Source of the DNA: Paenibacillus sp. FSL H8-0048
GTDB lineage: Bacteria > Bacillota > Bacilli > Paenibacillales > Paenibacillaceae
Assembly (NCBI RefSeq): GCF_038002825.1
Contig: NZ_JBBODF010000001.1
Span: 6,076,001-6,140,000 of the forward strand
DNA length: 64,000 nucleotides
Direction of reading: 5' to 3'
Below, piece after piece: positions 8,489 through 16,606 of this stretch. The notes under the pieces were generated by a model, which was given only the letters and a program-made list of their open reading frames with translations, had not been told where the DNA came from and made no database searches. Position 1 is the first letter of the stretch, and each line of letters opens with the position of its first letter. The position numbers and the translations under genes are program-made.

Positions 8489-9143
8489 GGGGATTCTCAT
8501 CCCCCGGACGCCAAAACAGCCCTCCCGAAGGAAGGCTGTTTACTGTAACGTCCCGGAAGGGATACAGCCCATTCGGGCTGATTGCGAAGTGGTGCTATCG
8601 AAGCTTATGCTCCAACGTCCCCTCGCTGACGCGTTGGGTTCTCATCCTCCGGACGCCAAAACAGCCCTCCCGAAGGAAGGCTGTTTACTGTAACGTCCCG
8701 GAAGGGATACAGCCCATTCGGGCTGATTGCGAAGTGGTGCTATCGAAGCTTATGCTCCAACGTCCCCTCGCTGACGCGTTGGGTTCTCATCCCCCGGACG
8801 CCAAAACAGCCCTCCCGAAGGAAGGCTGTTTACTGTAACGTCCCGGAAGGGATACAGCCCATTCGGGCTGATTGCGAAGTGGTGCTATCGAAGCTTATGC
8901 TCCAACGTCCCCTCGCTGACGCGTTGGGTTCTCATCCTCCGGACGCCAAAACAGCCCTCCCGAAGGAAGGCTGTTTACTGTGACGTCCCGGAAGGGATAC
9001 AGCCCATTCGGGCTGATTGCGAAGTGGTGCTATCGAAGCTTATGCTCCAACGTCCCCTCGCTGACGCGTTGGGTTCTCATCCTCCGGACGCCAAAACAGC
9101 CCTCCCGAAGGAAGGCTGTTTACTGTGACGTCCCGGAAGGGAT
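8489..9143. repeat. 145-bp tandem repeat carrying tRNA-Arg 3' end and terminator
   Basis: The word CCAAAACAGC recurs at 8511, 8656, 8801, 8946 and 9091, an exact 145-base period giving four full units and a partial fifth. Copies differ only at a few bases (CCC/CTC in ATCCNCCGG; TGTAACG/TGTGACG). Every unit contains the terminator-like palindrome AAACAGCC...GGCTGTTT and then GTCCCGGAAGGGAT, which is the 3' end of the adjacent tRNA-Arg gene. The last unit runs into the real tRNA and diverges inside its T arm (9144). The array therefore arose by tandem duplication of the tRNA tail plus about 130 bases of 3' flank. Confidence 0.93.
9093..9121 (-). terminator. terminator-like palindrome downstream of tRNA-Arg
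   Basis: Read on the minus strand, AAACAGCC and GGCTGTTTT pair around a nested GGA/TCC stem with a tetraloop. It lies 8 bases after the tRNA 3' end. The same palindrome is present in all five copies of the 145-bp array. Confidence 0.6.
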
Positions 9144-9202
9144 TCGAACCCCCGACCGTGCGCTTAGAAGGCGCATGCTCTATCCAACTGAGCTACCGGG
9201 AC
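9129..9202 (-). tRNA. tRNA-Arg (anticodon UCU)
   Basis: On the minus strand the gene starts GTCCCGG and ends CCGGGAC plus discriminator G, a perfect 7-bp acceptor stem. The D arm is AGCTCAGTTGGATAGAGC. The anticodon loop CTTCTAA gives UCU. The T arm is GGGGGTTCGAATCCC. CCA is not encoded (TCA follows the discriminator). It decodes AGA/AGG arginine codons. Its 3' end has been copied into the neighbouring tandem repeat. Confidence 0.95.
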
Positions 9203-9271
9203 ATGAAGATAGACTGAAAAGCAAGCAAAAATTATGTTATCATACATAGTTAACTTTTTCAACTTGTTTTT

Positions 9272-9299
9272 TTGAAACCGTGCAGGGATATGCTATAAT
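9272..9299 (+). promoter_or_regulatory. sigma-A promoter for the gene at 9356
   Basis: TTGAAA (9272-9277), a 16-base spacer and TATAAT (9294-9299), with a TGn extension of the -10. Confidence 0.75.
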
Positions 9300-9355
9300 C
9301 TACAATTGATTAAGGTTCAGAAGCGATTACAGTTCGGAGAAAAGGAGGTGCCCTC

Positions 9356-10285
9356 ATGAATCAATTCAATTCCCCCGCCAAAGAGAACATCGTGCTGTTT
9401 CCCAAGACCCTGGATTACTATCAGATTCAGCTCACAGTTATGCTGGAGAGTGAACGTTACGGGGAAGCGATGGAGCTGCTGCGTTTTTTGCTGCAGTGCC
9501 AGGGACAGGAAGAGCGGCACTACGAGGAATGGCGGTCGCTGCTGGAATGGCTGGTGGCGGCCTTCCCCTACGCGGCGCAGGGCGGTGACGGGAACGGTGC
9601 CCCGGATGCGGAGGAGATGGATCTGGGGGAAGAGGATATGGCCCGGATTCTGGCCAGATCCAAGCTGGAGGAGGATGCGGAGTACCCGGATAAGCTGCTG
9701 AAGCGGGTCATGAATGAACCGCTGTCCGAAGCGACAGTGCTGGCGCTGGAGCAGCTCTCCTACCTGGAGGGGAGCGGGGTAGATGAAGCGCTGACCGGCT
9801 GGCTGCAGCAGGCCGAGGTGCATCCGCTGCTGCAATTCCGCACACTGCAGACGCTGCGGCGCAGAGGGGCGCAAGGGGCAATCAGGCTAAGCCGGGGCCA
9901 TGAGGCCGCTGAGGTGGAGATCGAGACCGTGCCGCTGCAGAACGACGAGTTCCCGCCGCAGATCAGCCAAGTGCTGGAACGGGTGGCCGAGCAGGCGGAG
10001 GTGCATGAGCCGACGCTGTATTATTTTGCCCAGGAGCTGTGGGGGCAGTTCGTCATGTCCATCTACGGGACGGCGGATTACCGCAAGCTGCTGGACGGGG
10101 AGTATTCGCAGCTGGATATTTGGGCGGGAGCCCTGCACCAGATGGTGTCGGAGAGCCTGAACGGGAACCGCAAAGAAGAGGAAACACGGAGCATGTACGG
10201 CATCACCGATAGCATGCGCTTCCAATTTGAGGGTGCCTACCGTTCGCTCAGGGGATTTGTAAAGAGTTCTCTACTTGATAAATAA
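9356..10285 (+). CDS. hypothetical helical protein upstream of tig
   Basis: A 309-residue cytoplasmic protein with no signal peptide or membrane segment. ATG 9356 follows AAAGGAGGTG. It is acidic and rich in Leu/Glu/Gln amphipathic helices with a repeated pattern of paired helices (about 20-60, 130-175, 210-260), compatible with a TPR/HEAT-like scaffold. I do not recognise a named family. The tig promoter lies inside its last codons, so the two genes are neighbours with separate initiation. Confidence 0.7.
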   Translation: MNQFNSPAKENIVLFPKTLDYYQIQLTVMLESERYGEAMELLRFLLQCQGQEERHYEEWRSLLEWLVAAFPYAAQGGDGNGAPDAEEMDLGEEDMARILARSKLEEDAEYPDKLLKRVMNEPLSEATVLALEQLSYLEGSGVDEALTGWLQQAEVHPLLQFRTLQTLRRRGAQGAIRLSRGHEAAEVEIETVPLQNDEFPPQISQVLERVAEQAEVHEPTLYYFAQELWGQFVMSIYGTADYRKLLDGEYSQLDIWAGALHQMVSESLNGNRKEEETRSMYGITDSMRFQFEGAYRSLRGFVKSSLLDK

Positions 10286-10303
10286 AGTAATGTTGTATAT
10301 AAT
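10275..10303 (+). promoter_or_regulatory. strong sigma-A promoter for tig
   Basis: TTGATA (10275-10280), 17-base spacer, TATAAT (10298-10303). The -35 overlaps the final codons of the upstream gene. Transcription would begin about 10310, leaving a leader of some 70 bases before tig. Confidence 0.8.
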
Positions 10304-10380
10304 ATAGTGGTTATTCTGTGCGTGAAATGTTGGACTATTTAAGTAAACATGTAACCTATTTTTGGAGGGAAAAGTATATT

Positions 10381-11721
10381 ATGAAAGCAACTTGGGAAAA
10401 AATAGAGAAGAACCTCGGAGTTCTTGAAGTCGAAGTTGAAGCGGAACGCGTAGCTGCAGCACTCGACAAAGCCTTTAATAAAGTGGTAAAGAAAGCAAAC
10501 GTTCCTGGATTCCGTAAAGGTAAAGTACCACGGCCGATTTTTGAATCCCGTTTCGGTGTTGAAAGCCTGTATCAGGATGCTATCGACATTCTTCTTCCTG
10601 AAGCTTACGGTGAAGCCGTTGAACAGACTGATATCTTCCCTGTAGACCGTCCTGAAGTGGACATCGAGCAATTCGCCAAGGGCCAGCCGTTCATCTTCAA
10701 AGCGAAGATCACAGTTAAGCCGGAAGTGAAGCTGGGCGAGTACAAAGGTCTGGAAGTACCAGTACAGAAGGCAGAAGTAACTGACGAAGAGCTGAATGCT
10801 GAACTGAAGCGTCTGCAGGAGCGTCATGCTGAGCTTGTGGTTATCGAAGAAGGAGCAGCTGCGGACGGCGACATCACTGTAATTGATTTTGACGGTTCGG
10901 TTGACGGCGTTCCATTCGAAGGCGGACAGGCTGAGCGTCATTCCCTGGAGCTGGGCAGCAATTCCTTCATTCCAGGATTCGAAGAGCAGGTAGTGGGCAT
11001 GTCCACTGGAGACTTCAAGGATGTTGAAGTAACCTTCCCTGAGACTTACCACGCTGCTGAACTGGCAGGCAAAGCTGCTGTATTCAAAGTGAAGCTGCAT
11101 GAAATCAAGCGCAAACAGCTTCCTGAGCTGGATGATGAATTCGCCAAGGACGTTAGTGAATTCGACACACTGGAAGAATACAAAGCAGACCTGAAGGCAC
11201 AGCTCGAATCCCGCAAGCAGGAAGAGCTGAAGAGCGTTCGTGAATCCGCAGTAGTTGACGCAGCAGCAGCAAATGCTGAAGTGGAAATTCCTGAGGCGAT
11301 GATCGCCAGCGAAGTGGAGAACATGGTTCGTGACTTCGATACCCGTCTCCGCCAGCAGGGCATGAACATGGACATGTTCCTCAGCTTCTCCGGCCAGACC
11401 CGTGAAGATCTGCAGGGACAAATGAAGGGCGATGCTGAGAAGCGCGTTCGTAACAACCTTGTTCTGGAAGTGATTGCTAAGGAAGAGAACATCGAAGTGT
11501 CGGAAGAAGAAGTTACGCAGGAGCTGGCTACTATGGCTGAAGCTTACAAGCGTACTCCTGAAGAAATCCGCAGCATCCTGGCAGCCAATGGTTCCCTGAG
11601 CAGCCTGAATGATGAGATCTCCCTGCGCAAGACAATCGAATTCCTCGTTAGTAACAGCGTGGAAGTTGAAGCTCCGGCAGCAGTAGAAGAAGCAGCAGCA
11701 GAAGAAGCAAAGGCTGAGTAA
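10381..11721 (+). CDS. tig: trigger factor, ribosome-associated chaperone/PPIase
   Basis: A 446-residue trigger factor, the usual length. It binds the ribosome exit tunnel and shields nascent chains. The N-terminal ribosome-binding signature is GFRKGKVPR (about residues 45-53). The FKBP-type PPIase domain spans about 155-245 (GDITVIDFDGSVDGVPFEGG...), and a C-terminal helical chaperone domain follows. An Ala/Glu-rich tail ends the protein. The start is ATG 10381 behind TTGGAGGG; an upstream in-frame codon at 10318 lies in the untranslated leader. A perfect terminator follows. Confidence 0.97.
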   Translation: MKATWEKIEKNLGVLEVEVEAERVAAALDKAFNKVVKKANVPGFRKGKVPRPIFESRFGVESLYQDAIDILLPEAYGEAVEQTDIFPVDRPEVDIEQFAKGQPFIFKAKITVKPEVKLGEYKGLEVPVQKAEVTDEELNAELKRLQERHAELVVIEEGAAADGDITVIDFDGSVDGVPFEGGQAERHSLELGSNSFIPGFEEQVVGMSTGDFKDVEVTFPETYHAAELAGKAAVFKVKLHEIKRKQLPELDDEFAKDVSEFDTLEEYKADLKAQLESRKQEELKSVRESAVVDAAAANAEVEIPEAMIASEVENMVRDFDTRLRQQGMNMDMFLSFSGQTREDLQGQMKGDAEKRVRNNLVLEVIAKEENIEVSEEEVTQELATMAEAYKRTPEEIRSILAANGSLSSLNDEISLRKTIEFLVSNSVEVEAPAAVEEAAAEEAKAE

Positions 11722-11773
11722 GCTTCAATCCTTTACCTAAGAACGGCTATTCATTAGCCTCCATAGAGATTTG

Positions 11774-11810
11774 ATAAGGCACGTAAGTTTTTGTTACGTG
11801 CCTTATTTTT
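11774..11810 (+). terminator. rho-independent terminator of tig
   Basis: AAGGCACGTAA and TTACGTGCCTT form a perfect 11-bp stem around GTTTTTG, followed by ATTTTT. Confidence 0.93.
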
Positions 11811-11854
11811 ATCGGGGGCCGGGCGTTTGGCAGTACATATCATGAACCCTTCAA

Positions 11855-11884
11855 TTGGCATTGTCCGTGGAATTGCGTTATAAT
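11855..11884 (+). promoter_or_regulatory. promoter upstream of clpP
   Basis: TTGGCA (11855-11860), 18-base spacer, TATAAT (11879-11884). About 120 bases of leader separate it from clpP. I looked for a CtsR heptad repeat (GGTCAAA type) and saw none. Confidence 0.6.
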
Positions 11885-12004
11885 GGCATGCACATGAACA
11901 ATGCGGTTTAGGGACCCAGTGAATAAATGACATCCCGCTTTGAACGTGTTAAAATATTTCTGAAACGGAAAGACTAATCTGTATAGAGAAAAGAGGTTGG
12001 TGGC

Positions 12005-12595
12005 ATGAGTCTGGTACCAATGGTTGTGGAAACGACAAGCCGGGGAGAACGCTCATACGATATCTATTCCAGATTGCTCAAGGATCGCATCATCTTCCTG
12101 AGCAGTGCGATTGACGATGATGTCGCCAATCTGGTTATTGCGCAGTTGCTGTTCCTGGCAGCAGATGACCCCGAAAAAGACATTCACTTGTACCTCAACT
12201 CGCCCGGTGGTTCTGTTACAGCCGGCATGGGTATATATGATACGATGCAATATATCAAACCGGATGTTTCAACGATTTGCGTAGGGATGGCAGCCAGTAT
12301 GGGATCATTGCTCCTGACAGCCGGAGCGCCCGGCAAGCGATATGCGCTGACCAACAGCGAGGTCATGATTCATCAGCCGCTCGGCGGCGTTCAGGGGCAG
12401 GCGTCCGACATTTGGATTCACACCGACTGGATTCTCAAGACGAAGCAGAAGCTGAATCAGATTTATGTAGAGCGCACAGGTCAGCCCCTTGACAAAATCG
12501 AACGGGATACAGACCGCGATAACTTCATGAGCGCTGAAGAAGCGAAGGAATACGGGCTCATTGACCAGGTTCTCTCTTCACCGATCATATCTTAA
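12005..12595 (+). CDS. clpP: ATP-dependent Clp protease, proteolytic subunit
   Basis: A 196-residue serine peptidase of family S14 that forms the 14-mer degradation chamber. Catalytic Ser is in MAASMGSLLL (about residue 98), His in VMIHQPLGG (about 123) and Asp in the ERDTDRDNFMS region (about 172). ATG 12005 follows AAAGAGG. The clpX gene starts 12 bases after the stop, so chamber and unfoldase are made from one message. Confidence 0.97.
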   Translation: MSLVPMVVETTSRGERSYDIYSRLLKDRIIFLSSAIDDDVANLVIAQLLFLAADDPEKDIHLYLNSPGGSVTAGMGIYDTMQYIKPDVSTICVGMAASMGSLLLTAGAPGKRYALTNSEVMIHQPLGGVQGQASDIWIHTDWILKTKQKLNQIYVERTGQPLDKIERDTDRDNFMSAEEAKEYGLIDQVLSSPIIS

Positions 12596-12607
12596 AGGGG
12601 TGGTAAG

Positions 12608-13864
12608 ATGTTTAAATTTAATGATGAAAAAGGGCAATTGAAATGTTCCTTTTGCGGCAAATCACAAGAGCAGGTTCGTAAGCTCGTAGCGGGACCTGGC
12701 GTTTATATATGTGACGAATGCATCGAGCTGTGCACGGAGATTGTGGAAGAGGAGCTGGGCCACGAAGAAGAGCTGGATATGAAGGATATTCCGAAACCGA
12801 AGGAAATCCGCGATATTCTGGATCAATACGTGATCGGCCAGGAGCAAGCCAAGAAATCGCTCTCCGTTGCTGTATACAATCACTACAAGCGTGTGAACAG
12901 CCAGAGCAAGATTGAAGATGTGGAGCTGACGAAGAGCAACATTCTGCTGCTCGGACCTACAGGCTCCGGTAAGACCCTGCTGGCTCAGACGATGGCGAAG
13001 ATCATCAACGTGCCTTTTGCCATTGCAGATGCCACTTCCCTTACGGAAGCCGGTTATGTGGGTGAAGACGTCGAGAACATTCTCCTGAAGCTGATTCAAG
13101 CGGCAGATTATGATGTGGAGAAAGCCGAACGCGGCATTATCTATATAGACGAAATTGATAAGGTAGCGCGTAAATCCGAGAACCCGTCCATTACCCGTGA
13201 CGTATCCGGTGAAGGCGTTCAGCAAGCGCTGCTGAAGATTCTGGAAGGTACGGTTGCTTCGGTTCCACCGCAAGGCGGACGCAAGCATCCTCATCAGGAA
13301 TTCATCCAGATCGATACAACGAACATTCTGTTCATCGTAGGCGGTGCCTTCGACGGACTGGAGCAAATGATCAAGCGCCGTATCGGCAAAAAAGTCATTG
13401 GCTTCAATGCTGCGGTTGAAGGACAGAAGGATCTTAAGGCCGGTGAATACCTGTCCATGGTATTGCCTGAGGACCTGCTGAAGTTCGGTCTGATTCCCGA
13501 GTTCGTGGGCCGTCTGCCGGTCATCTCGACCTTGGAGCCGCTTGATGAGACTACACTGGTACGTATCCTCTCCGAGCCTAAGAATGCGCTCGTGAAGCAG
13601 TATGTGAAGCTGCTGGAGATGGATAATGTAGCGCTGAAGTTCGAGCCGCTTGCTCTTGAAGCAATTGCGAAGGAAGCGATCAAGCGCAACACCGGTGCCC
13701 GTGGACTGCGTGCCATCATTGAGAGCATTATGCTTGATGTGATGTACGAGGTGCCTTCACGTGATGACATTAAGGACTGTGTCATTACCGAGCAGGTTGT
13801 TAAGGAGAAGTCCCTGCCGGAGCTTAGTCTCAAGAAGGATAAGAAAAAAGAAGAAAGCGCGTAA
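12608..13864 (+). CDS. clpX: Clp protease ATP-binding subunit ClpX
   Basis: A 418-residue AAA+ unfoldase partner of ClpP. The N-terminal zinc-binding domain has four Cys (CSFCGKS, about 14-17, and CDECIELC, about 36-43). Walker A is GPTGSGKT (about 116-123) and Walker B IIYIDEIDK (about 180-188). The sensor-2 region (RNTGARGLRAIIE) is near 355-370. An IGF-type loop for ClpP docking is expected around 265-270 (KKVIGFNAA). The ribosome site is AAGGGGTGG. Confidence 0.97.
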   Translation: MFKFNDEKGQLKCSFCGKSQEQVRKLVAGPGVYICDECIELCTEIVEEELGHEEELDMKDIPKPKEIRDILDQYVIGQEQAKKSLSVAVYNHYKRVNSQSKIEDVELTKSNILLLGPTGSGKTLLAQTMAKIINVPFAIADATSLTEAGYVGEDVENILLKLIQAADYDVEKAERGIIYIDEIDKVARKSENPSITRDVSGEGVQQALLKILEGTVASVPPQGGRKHPHQEFIQIDTTNILFIVGGAFDGLEQMIKRRIGKKVIGFNAAVEGQKDLKAGEYLSMVLPEDLLKFGLIPEFVGRLPVISTLEPLDETTLVRILSEPKNALVKQYVKLLEMDNVALKFEPLALEAIAKEAIKRNTGARGLRAIIESIMLDVMYEVPSRDDIKDCVITEQVVKEKSLPELSLKKDKKKEESA

Positions 13865-13914
13865 GTCAGGCTTCATTACCCGGCCTGACCCGGCTTAACA
13901 ATACAGCTCAGGGT

Positions 13915-13967
13915 CTCCACTTTCTCCCGCACATCCCGCATGACCTGCGGGGGCGGAGAGGGTGGAG
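13915..13967 (+). promoter_or_regulatory. long stem-loop in the clpX-ispG intergenic region
   Basis: Outer arms 13915-13927 and 13955-13967 pair over 13 bases (two G-U). An inner stem CCCGCA/TGCGGG (13935-13940 and 13946-13951) closes a TGACC loop. There is no T-run, so it is not a simple terminator. It sits 26 bases before the chosen ispG start and spans a possible alternative ATG at 13940; a role in mRNA processing or translation is possible. Confidence 0.5.
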
Positions 13968-13993
13968 CTTTGATCGTTATGGGGGAGAAAATC

Positions 13994-15133
13994 ATGTTCC
14001 TGAGACACCAGACCCGTCCCGTCAATGTTGGCGGAGTAATTATCGGGGGTAACAACGAGGTTGCAATTCAAAGCATGTGTACGACCAAGACCGCCGATGT
14101 GGAGGCAACCGTGGCCGAGATTCTGCGGCTGGAGGAAGCCGGCTGTCAGCTGGTGCGTGTAACGGTCAACAATGAGGAAGCGGCAGCAGCGATTAAGGAA
14201 ATCAAGAAGCAGATTGATATCCCGCTAGTAGCGGATATTCATTTCAATTACAAGCTGGCCTTGCTGGCAATTGAGAACGGCATCGACAAGGTGCGGATCA
14301 ATCCCGGCAATATCGGCCGCCGTGATAAGGTGGAAGCTGTCGTTAAGGCCTGTAAGGACAAGGGAATACCGATCCGGATCGGCGTGAATGCCGGTTCACT
14401 GGAGAATCATCTGCTGGAGAAATACGGTTATCCTACACCGGAGGCTATGGTTGAAAGTGCCCTGTATCATATCGGCATTCTCGAAGAGCTGGACTTCCAC
14501 GATATCATCGTGTCCCTGAAGGCATCTGATGTGCCGATGGCCATCGAGGCTTACCGTCAAGCTGCAGAAGTAATTCCTTATCCGCTGCATCTGGGTATCA
14601 CCGAATCCGGCACTCTGTTCGCCGGAACAGTGAAGAGCTCGGCCGGGATCGGTGCGCTGCTCTCCATGGGCATTGGCAGTACGGTGCGGATCTCCCTGAG
14701 TGCTGATCCGGTGGAGGAAGTGAAGGTGGCGCGTGAGCTGCTGAAGACCTTCGGTCTGATCTCGAACGCCGCTACCCTGATCTCCTGCCCGACCTGCGGA
14801 CGCCTGGATATTGACCTCTTCTCGATTGCGAACGAGGTTGAGGAGTACATCTCCAAGCTGAAGGTGCCAATTAAGGTATCCGTGCTCGGTTGTGCGGTGA
14901 ATGGTCCGGGGGAAGCCAGAGAAGCGGATATCGGCATCGCCGGTGCGCGCGGGGAAGGGCTGTTGTTCCGTTACGGCAAGATGATCCGCAAGGTGCCTGA
15001 GGCAGAGCTCGTCTCCGAGCTGAAGAAAGAGATTGACATTATTGTCGAGCATTTCGAGGCGACCGGCGAGATTCCCGGCCGCAGCCACGCTGGATTGGCT
15101 CCGGCAACACCAGTTGGCAACACAGAGAACTAA
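13994..15133 (+). CDS. ispG: 4-hydroxy-3-methylbut-2-enyl-diphosphate synthase
   Basis: IspG/GcpE, about 379 residues, the penultimate enzyme of the MEP isoprenoid pathway. It reductively opens MEcPP to HMBPP with a [4Fe-4S] cluster. The cluster ligands are visible as SCPTCGR (two Cys, about residue 268-271) and GCAVNGPGE (third Cys, about 303). The N-terminal TIM-barrel part has VADIHFNYKLAL and RINPGNIG. I chose ATG 13994 because GGGGGAG lies 7 bases upstream and the family starts close to RxTRPVxVG; ATG 13979 and 13940 are in frame but weaker. Confidence 0.95.
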   Translation: MFLRHQTRPVNVGGVIIGGNNEVAIQSMCTTKTADVEATVAEILRLEEAGCQLVRVTVNNEEAAAAIKEIKKQIDIPLVADIHFNYKLALLAIENGIDKVRINPGNIGRRDKVEAVVKACKDKGIPIRIGVNAGSLENHLLEKYGYPTPEAMVESALYHIGILEELDFHDIIVSLKASDVPMAIEAYRQAAEVIPYPLHLGITESGTLFAGTVKSSAGIGALLSMGIGSTVRISLSADPVEEVKVARELLKTFGLISNAATLISCPTCGRLDIDLFSIANEVEEYISKLKVPIKVSVLGCAVNGPGEAREADIGIAGARGEGLLFRYGKMIRKVPEAELVSELKKEIDIIVEHFEATGEIPGRSHAGLAPATPVGNTEN

Positions 15134-15149
15134 TTCTATATATAACAGC

Positions 15150-15193
15150 GCCCTGCCCGTTGCGGATGATCTGCAAACGGGCAGGGCTTTTTT
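15150..15193 (+). terminator. strong terminator after ispG
   Basis: GCCCTGCCCGTTGC pairs with GCAAACGGGCAGGGC (one bulge or mismatch) and is followed by six T. It stands between the converging ispG and gerB genes. Confidence 0.9.
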
Positions 15194-15247
15194 GAATTAG
15201 AAGCATTTGTATGCCTGGTTCAGTAAGTTAGCACGTACAACCGGGTC

Positions 15248-16351
15248 TTAAGACTTGGCTGCGGAGGCAGTCCGCTTACGGCGGATCAGTGCAATCAGAC
15301 ACACCAGCACAGGCAGGAATACAAGGTGGATGGCAGCGAATTTCCACCAGGCCGTCTGCACCATATGTATAAGATAGATGAGGTTGATATAAATATTGGA
15401 GGCGAAGACGAATAACAGAACTGCGAGCGGAAAGATCAGGTAGGTGGTCCGCTTCAGGCTGAACACGGCTTGGAAATTCTGCAGGATCAGCAGGAAGAGT
15501 AAGGAGATCTTGATGAAGAAGGTCATAATCCAGATCGTTACTAACATTCCCTCGACGCGTTGCAGGATGTTGCCGATATTAATAGCCTTTGCCAGAATGA
15601 ACACAGGGTAGTTGCTGTTGGAGGTCTGCTCAATGCCGAGCACCAGCACACTAAGCAATGTCAGCACGAAAAGAATCAGCCCCCCCAGAGCAGTTCCGCC
15701 GAGTAAGGCCCGGGCTTGCTTACCGGACTGCTTCATCAGAGGGAGGAAGCTCAACAATACAATAGGTTCTTGGAACATGGCGGACTGGATGCCGGCAGAC
15801 ATGACCGGCTTCAGGCCATCCTCCAGAATGGGAAGGATATGTGTCCAGTTCGCTTGGGGAATCAGGGCCAGAACGAGCAGCGTCAACAGAAGCAGTAACC
15901 AAGGGAAGAGCAGCTCGCTTAAACGGGCCACAATGACGATACCTTTGTATGCGCTGACGATGATGACAATCAGGAATATCATTTTGATCGCCTCGGTCGG
16001 AGTTTCGGGCATGACCTCAGTGGTGATGAAGGAACCCAGATCGCCCAGCAAGGCACTGGTAAGGATAAGGAAATAGAATAAGTAGATAAGCGACACTGCC
16101 TTGCCCAGCCATTGGCCCAGTACAGATTCTAGAATCTCAAACAGGGTCTGCCCCGGGTACAGACGGGAGAGCATAAGACATAAGACAACCATCATAAGGT
16201 TGATAAGCAGGCAGAACAGAGAGGCGATCCAGGCATCCTCTCTGGCGATTTGTGCCATTGTACCAGGGAGGTCAAGAATGGAGCTTCCGGTCGTCAGACC
16301 GAAGGTCAGGATGAATAATTGTAAAGACGAGAGCTTCTTAGACTTGCTCAC
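15248..16351 (-). CDS. spore germination permease, GerB/GerKB family
   Basis: A 367-residue integral membrane protein with about ten hydrophobic segments, of the endospore-germination subgroup of the APC amino-acid permease superfamily. It is the B subunit of a nutrient germinant receptor in the spore inner membrane. The start is GTG 16351 behind AAAGGAGAC. The N-terminus (QLFILTFGLTTGSSILDLPG) fits the first helix, where GerB proteins bind ligand. It is the last gene of the gerA-C-D-B operon. Confidence 0.9.
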   Translation of the reverse strand: MSKSKKLSSLQLFILTFGLTTGSSILDLPGTMAQIAREDAWIASLFCLLINLMMVVLCLMLSRLYPGQTLFEILESVLGQWLGKAVSLIYLFYFLILTSALLGDLGSFITTEVMPETPTEAIKMIFLIVIIVSAYKGIVIVARLSELLFPWLLLLLTLLVLALIPQANWTHILPILEDGLKPVMSAGIQSAMFQEPIVLLSFLPLMKQSGKQARALLGGTALGGLILFVLTLLSVLVLGIEQTSNSNYPVFILAKAINIGNILQRVEGMLVTIWIMTFFIKISLLFLLILQNFQAVFSLKRTTYLIFPLAVLLFVFASNIYINLIYLIHMVQTAWWKFAAIHLVFLPVLVCLIALIRRKRTASAAKS

Positions 16352-16393
16352 AGGTCCGTCTCCTTTCAGGCAGGTTAGTGGTTAGTGGTCAGG

Positions 16394-16606
16394 TCAGAAG
16401 GAGAGCAGCTTAATGATACTGTATACCCAGTTCATCGGACGAATTGCAGTGGAGCCTGCCATATCAGCAACAGTGACCGAAGCGGTGATCAGCCAGAACA
16501 CGCAGAATACCGCAGTATCCTGCGGAGAACGCAGGCGGAGCAATGCAGGGAGTTGTGTAAAGGCAGTGATTAGCAGGACCAGAAGCAGCAGCCAATTCCA
16601 GCTCAT
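16394..16606 (-). CDS. small two-helix membrane protein of the germinant receptor operon
   Basis: A 70-residue protein with two hydrophobic segments (about 3-22 and 34-52). Its ATG overlaps the gerC stop (ATGA), so it is translationally coupled. Size, topology and position match the small 'D' subunits known in some ger operons (for example GerKD of Bacillus), which modulate receptor output. Assignment rests on context, since the sequence itself is not distinctive. Confidence 0.7.
   Translation of the reverse strand: MSWNWLLLLVLLITAFTQLPALLRLRSPQDTAVFCVFWLITASVTVADMAGSTAIRPMNWVYSIIKLLSF

Noticed and set aside
8284..8838. 184-codon and related open frames across the tandem repeat (also 8980-9249)
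   Set aside because: They are produced by translation through 145-bp non-coding repeats and the tRNA region. The protein merely repeats a 48-residue period plus frame changes, and there is no ribosome site.
8489..9143. CRISPR-like regular repeat
   Set aside because: The units are contiguous 145-base tandem copies without unique spacers, and no cas genes are present.
10339..11421. 360-codon open frame antisense to tig
   Set aside because: A shadow of biased codons in tig; Phe/Cys/Leu-rich composition and no ribosome site.
11900..12000. CtsR or CIRCE operator upstream of clpP
   Set aside because: I looked for the GGTCAAA heptad tandem and for the CIRCE inverted repeat and saw neither.
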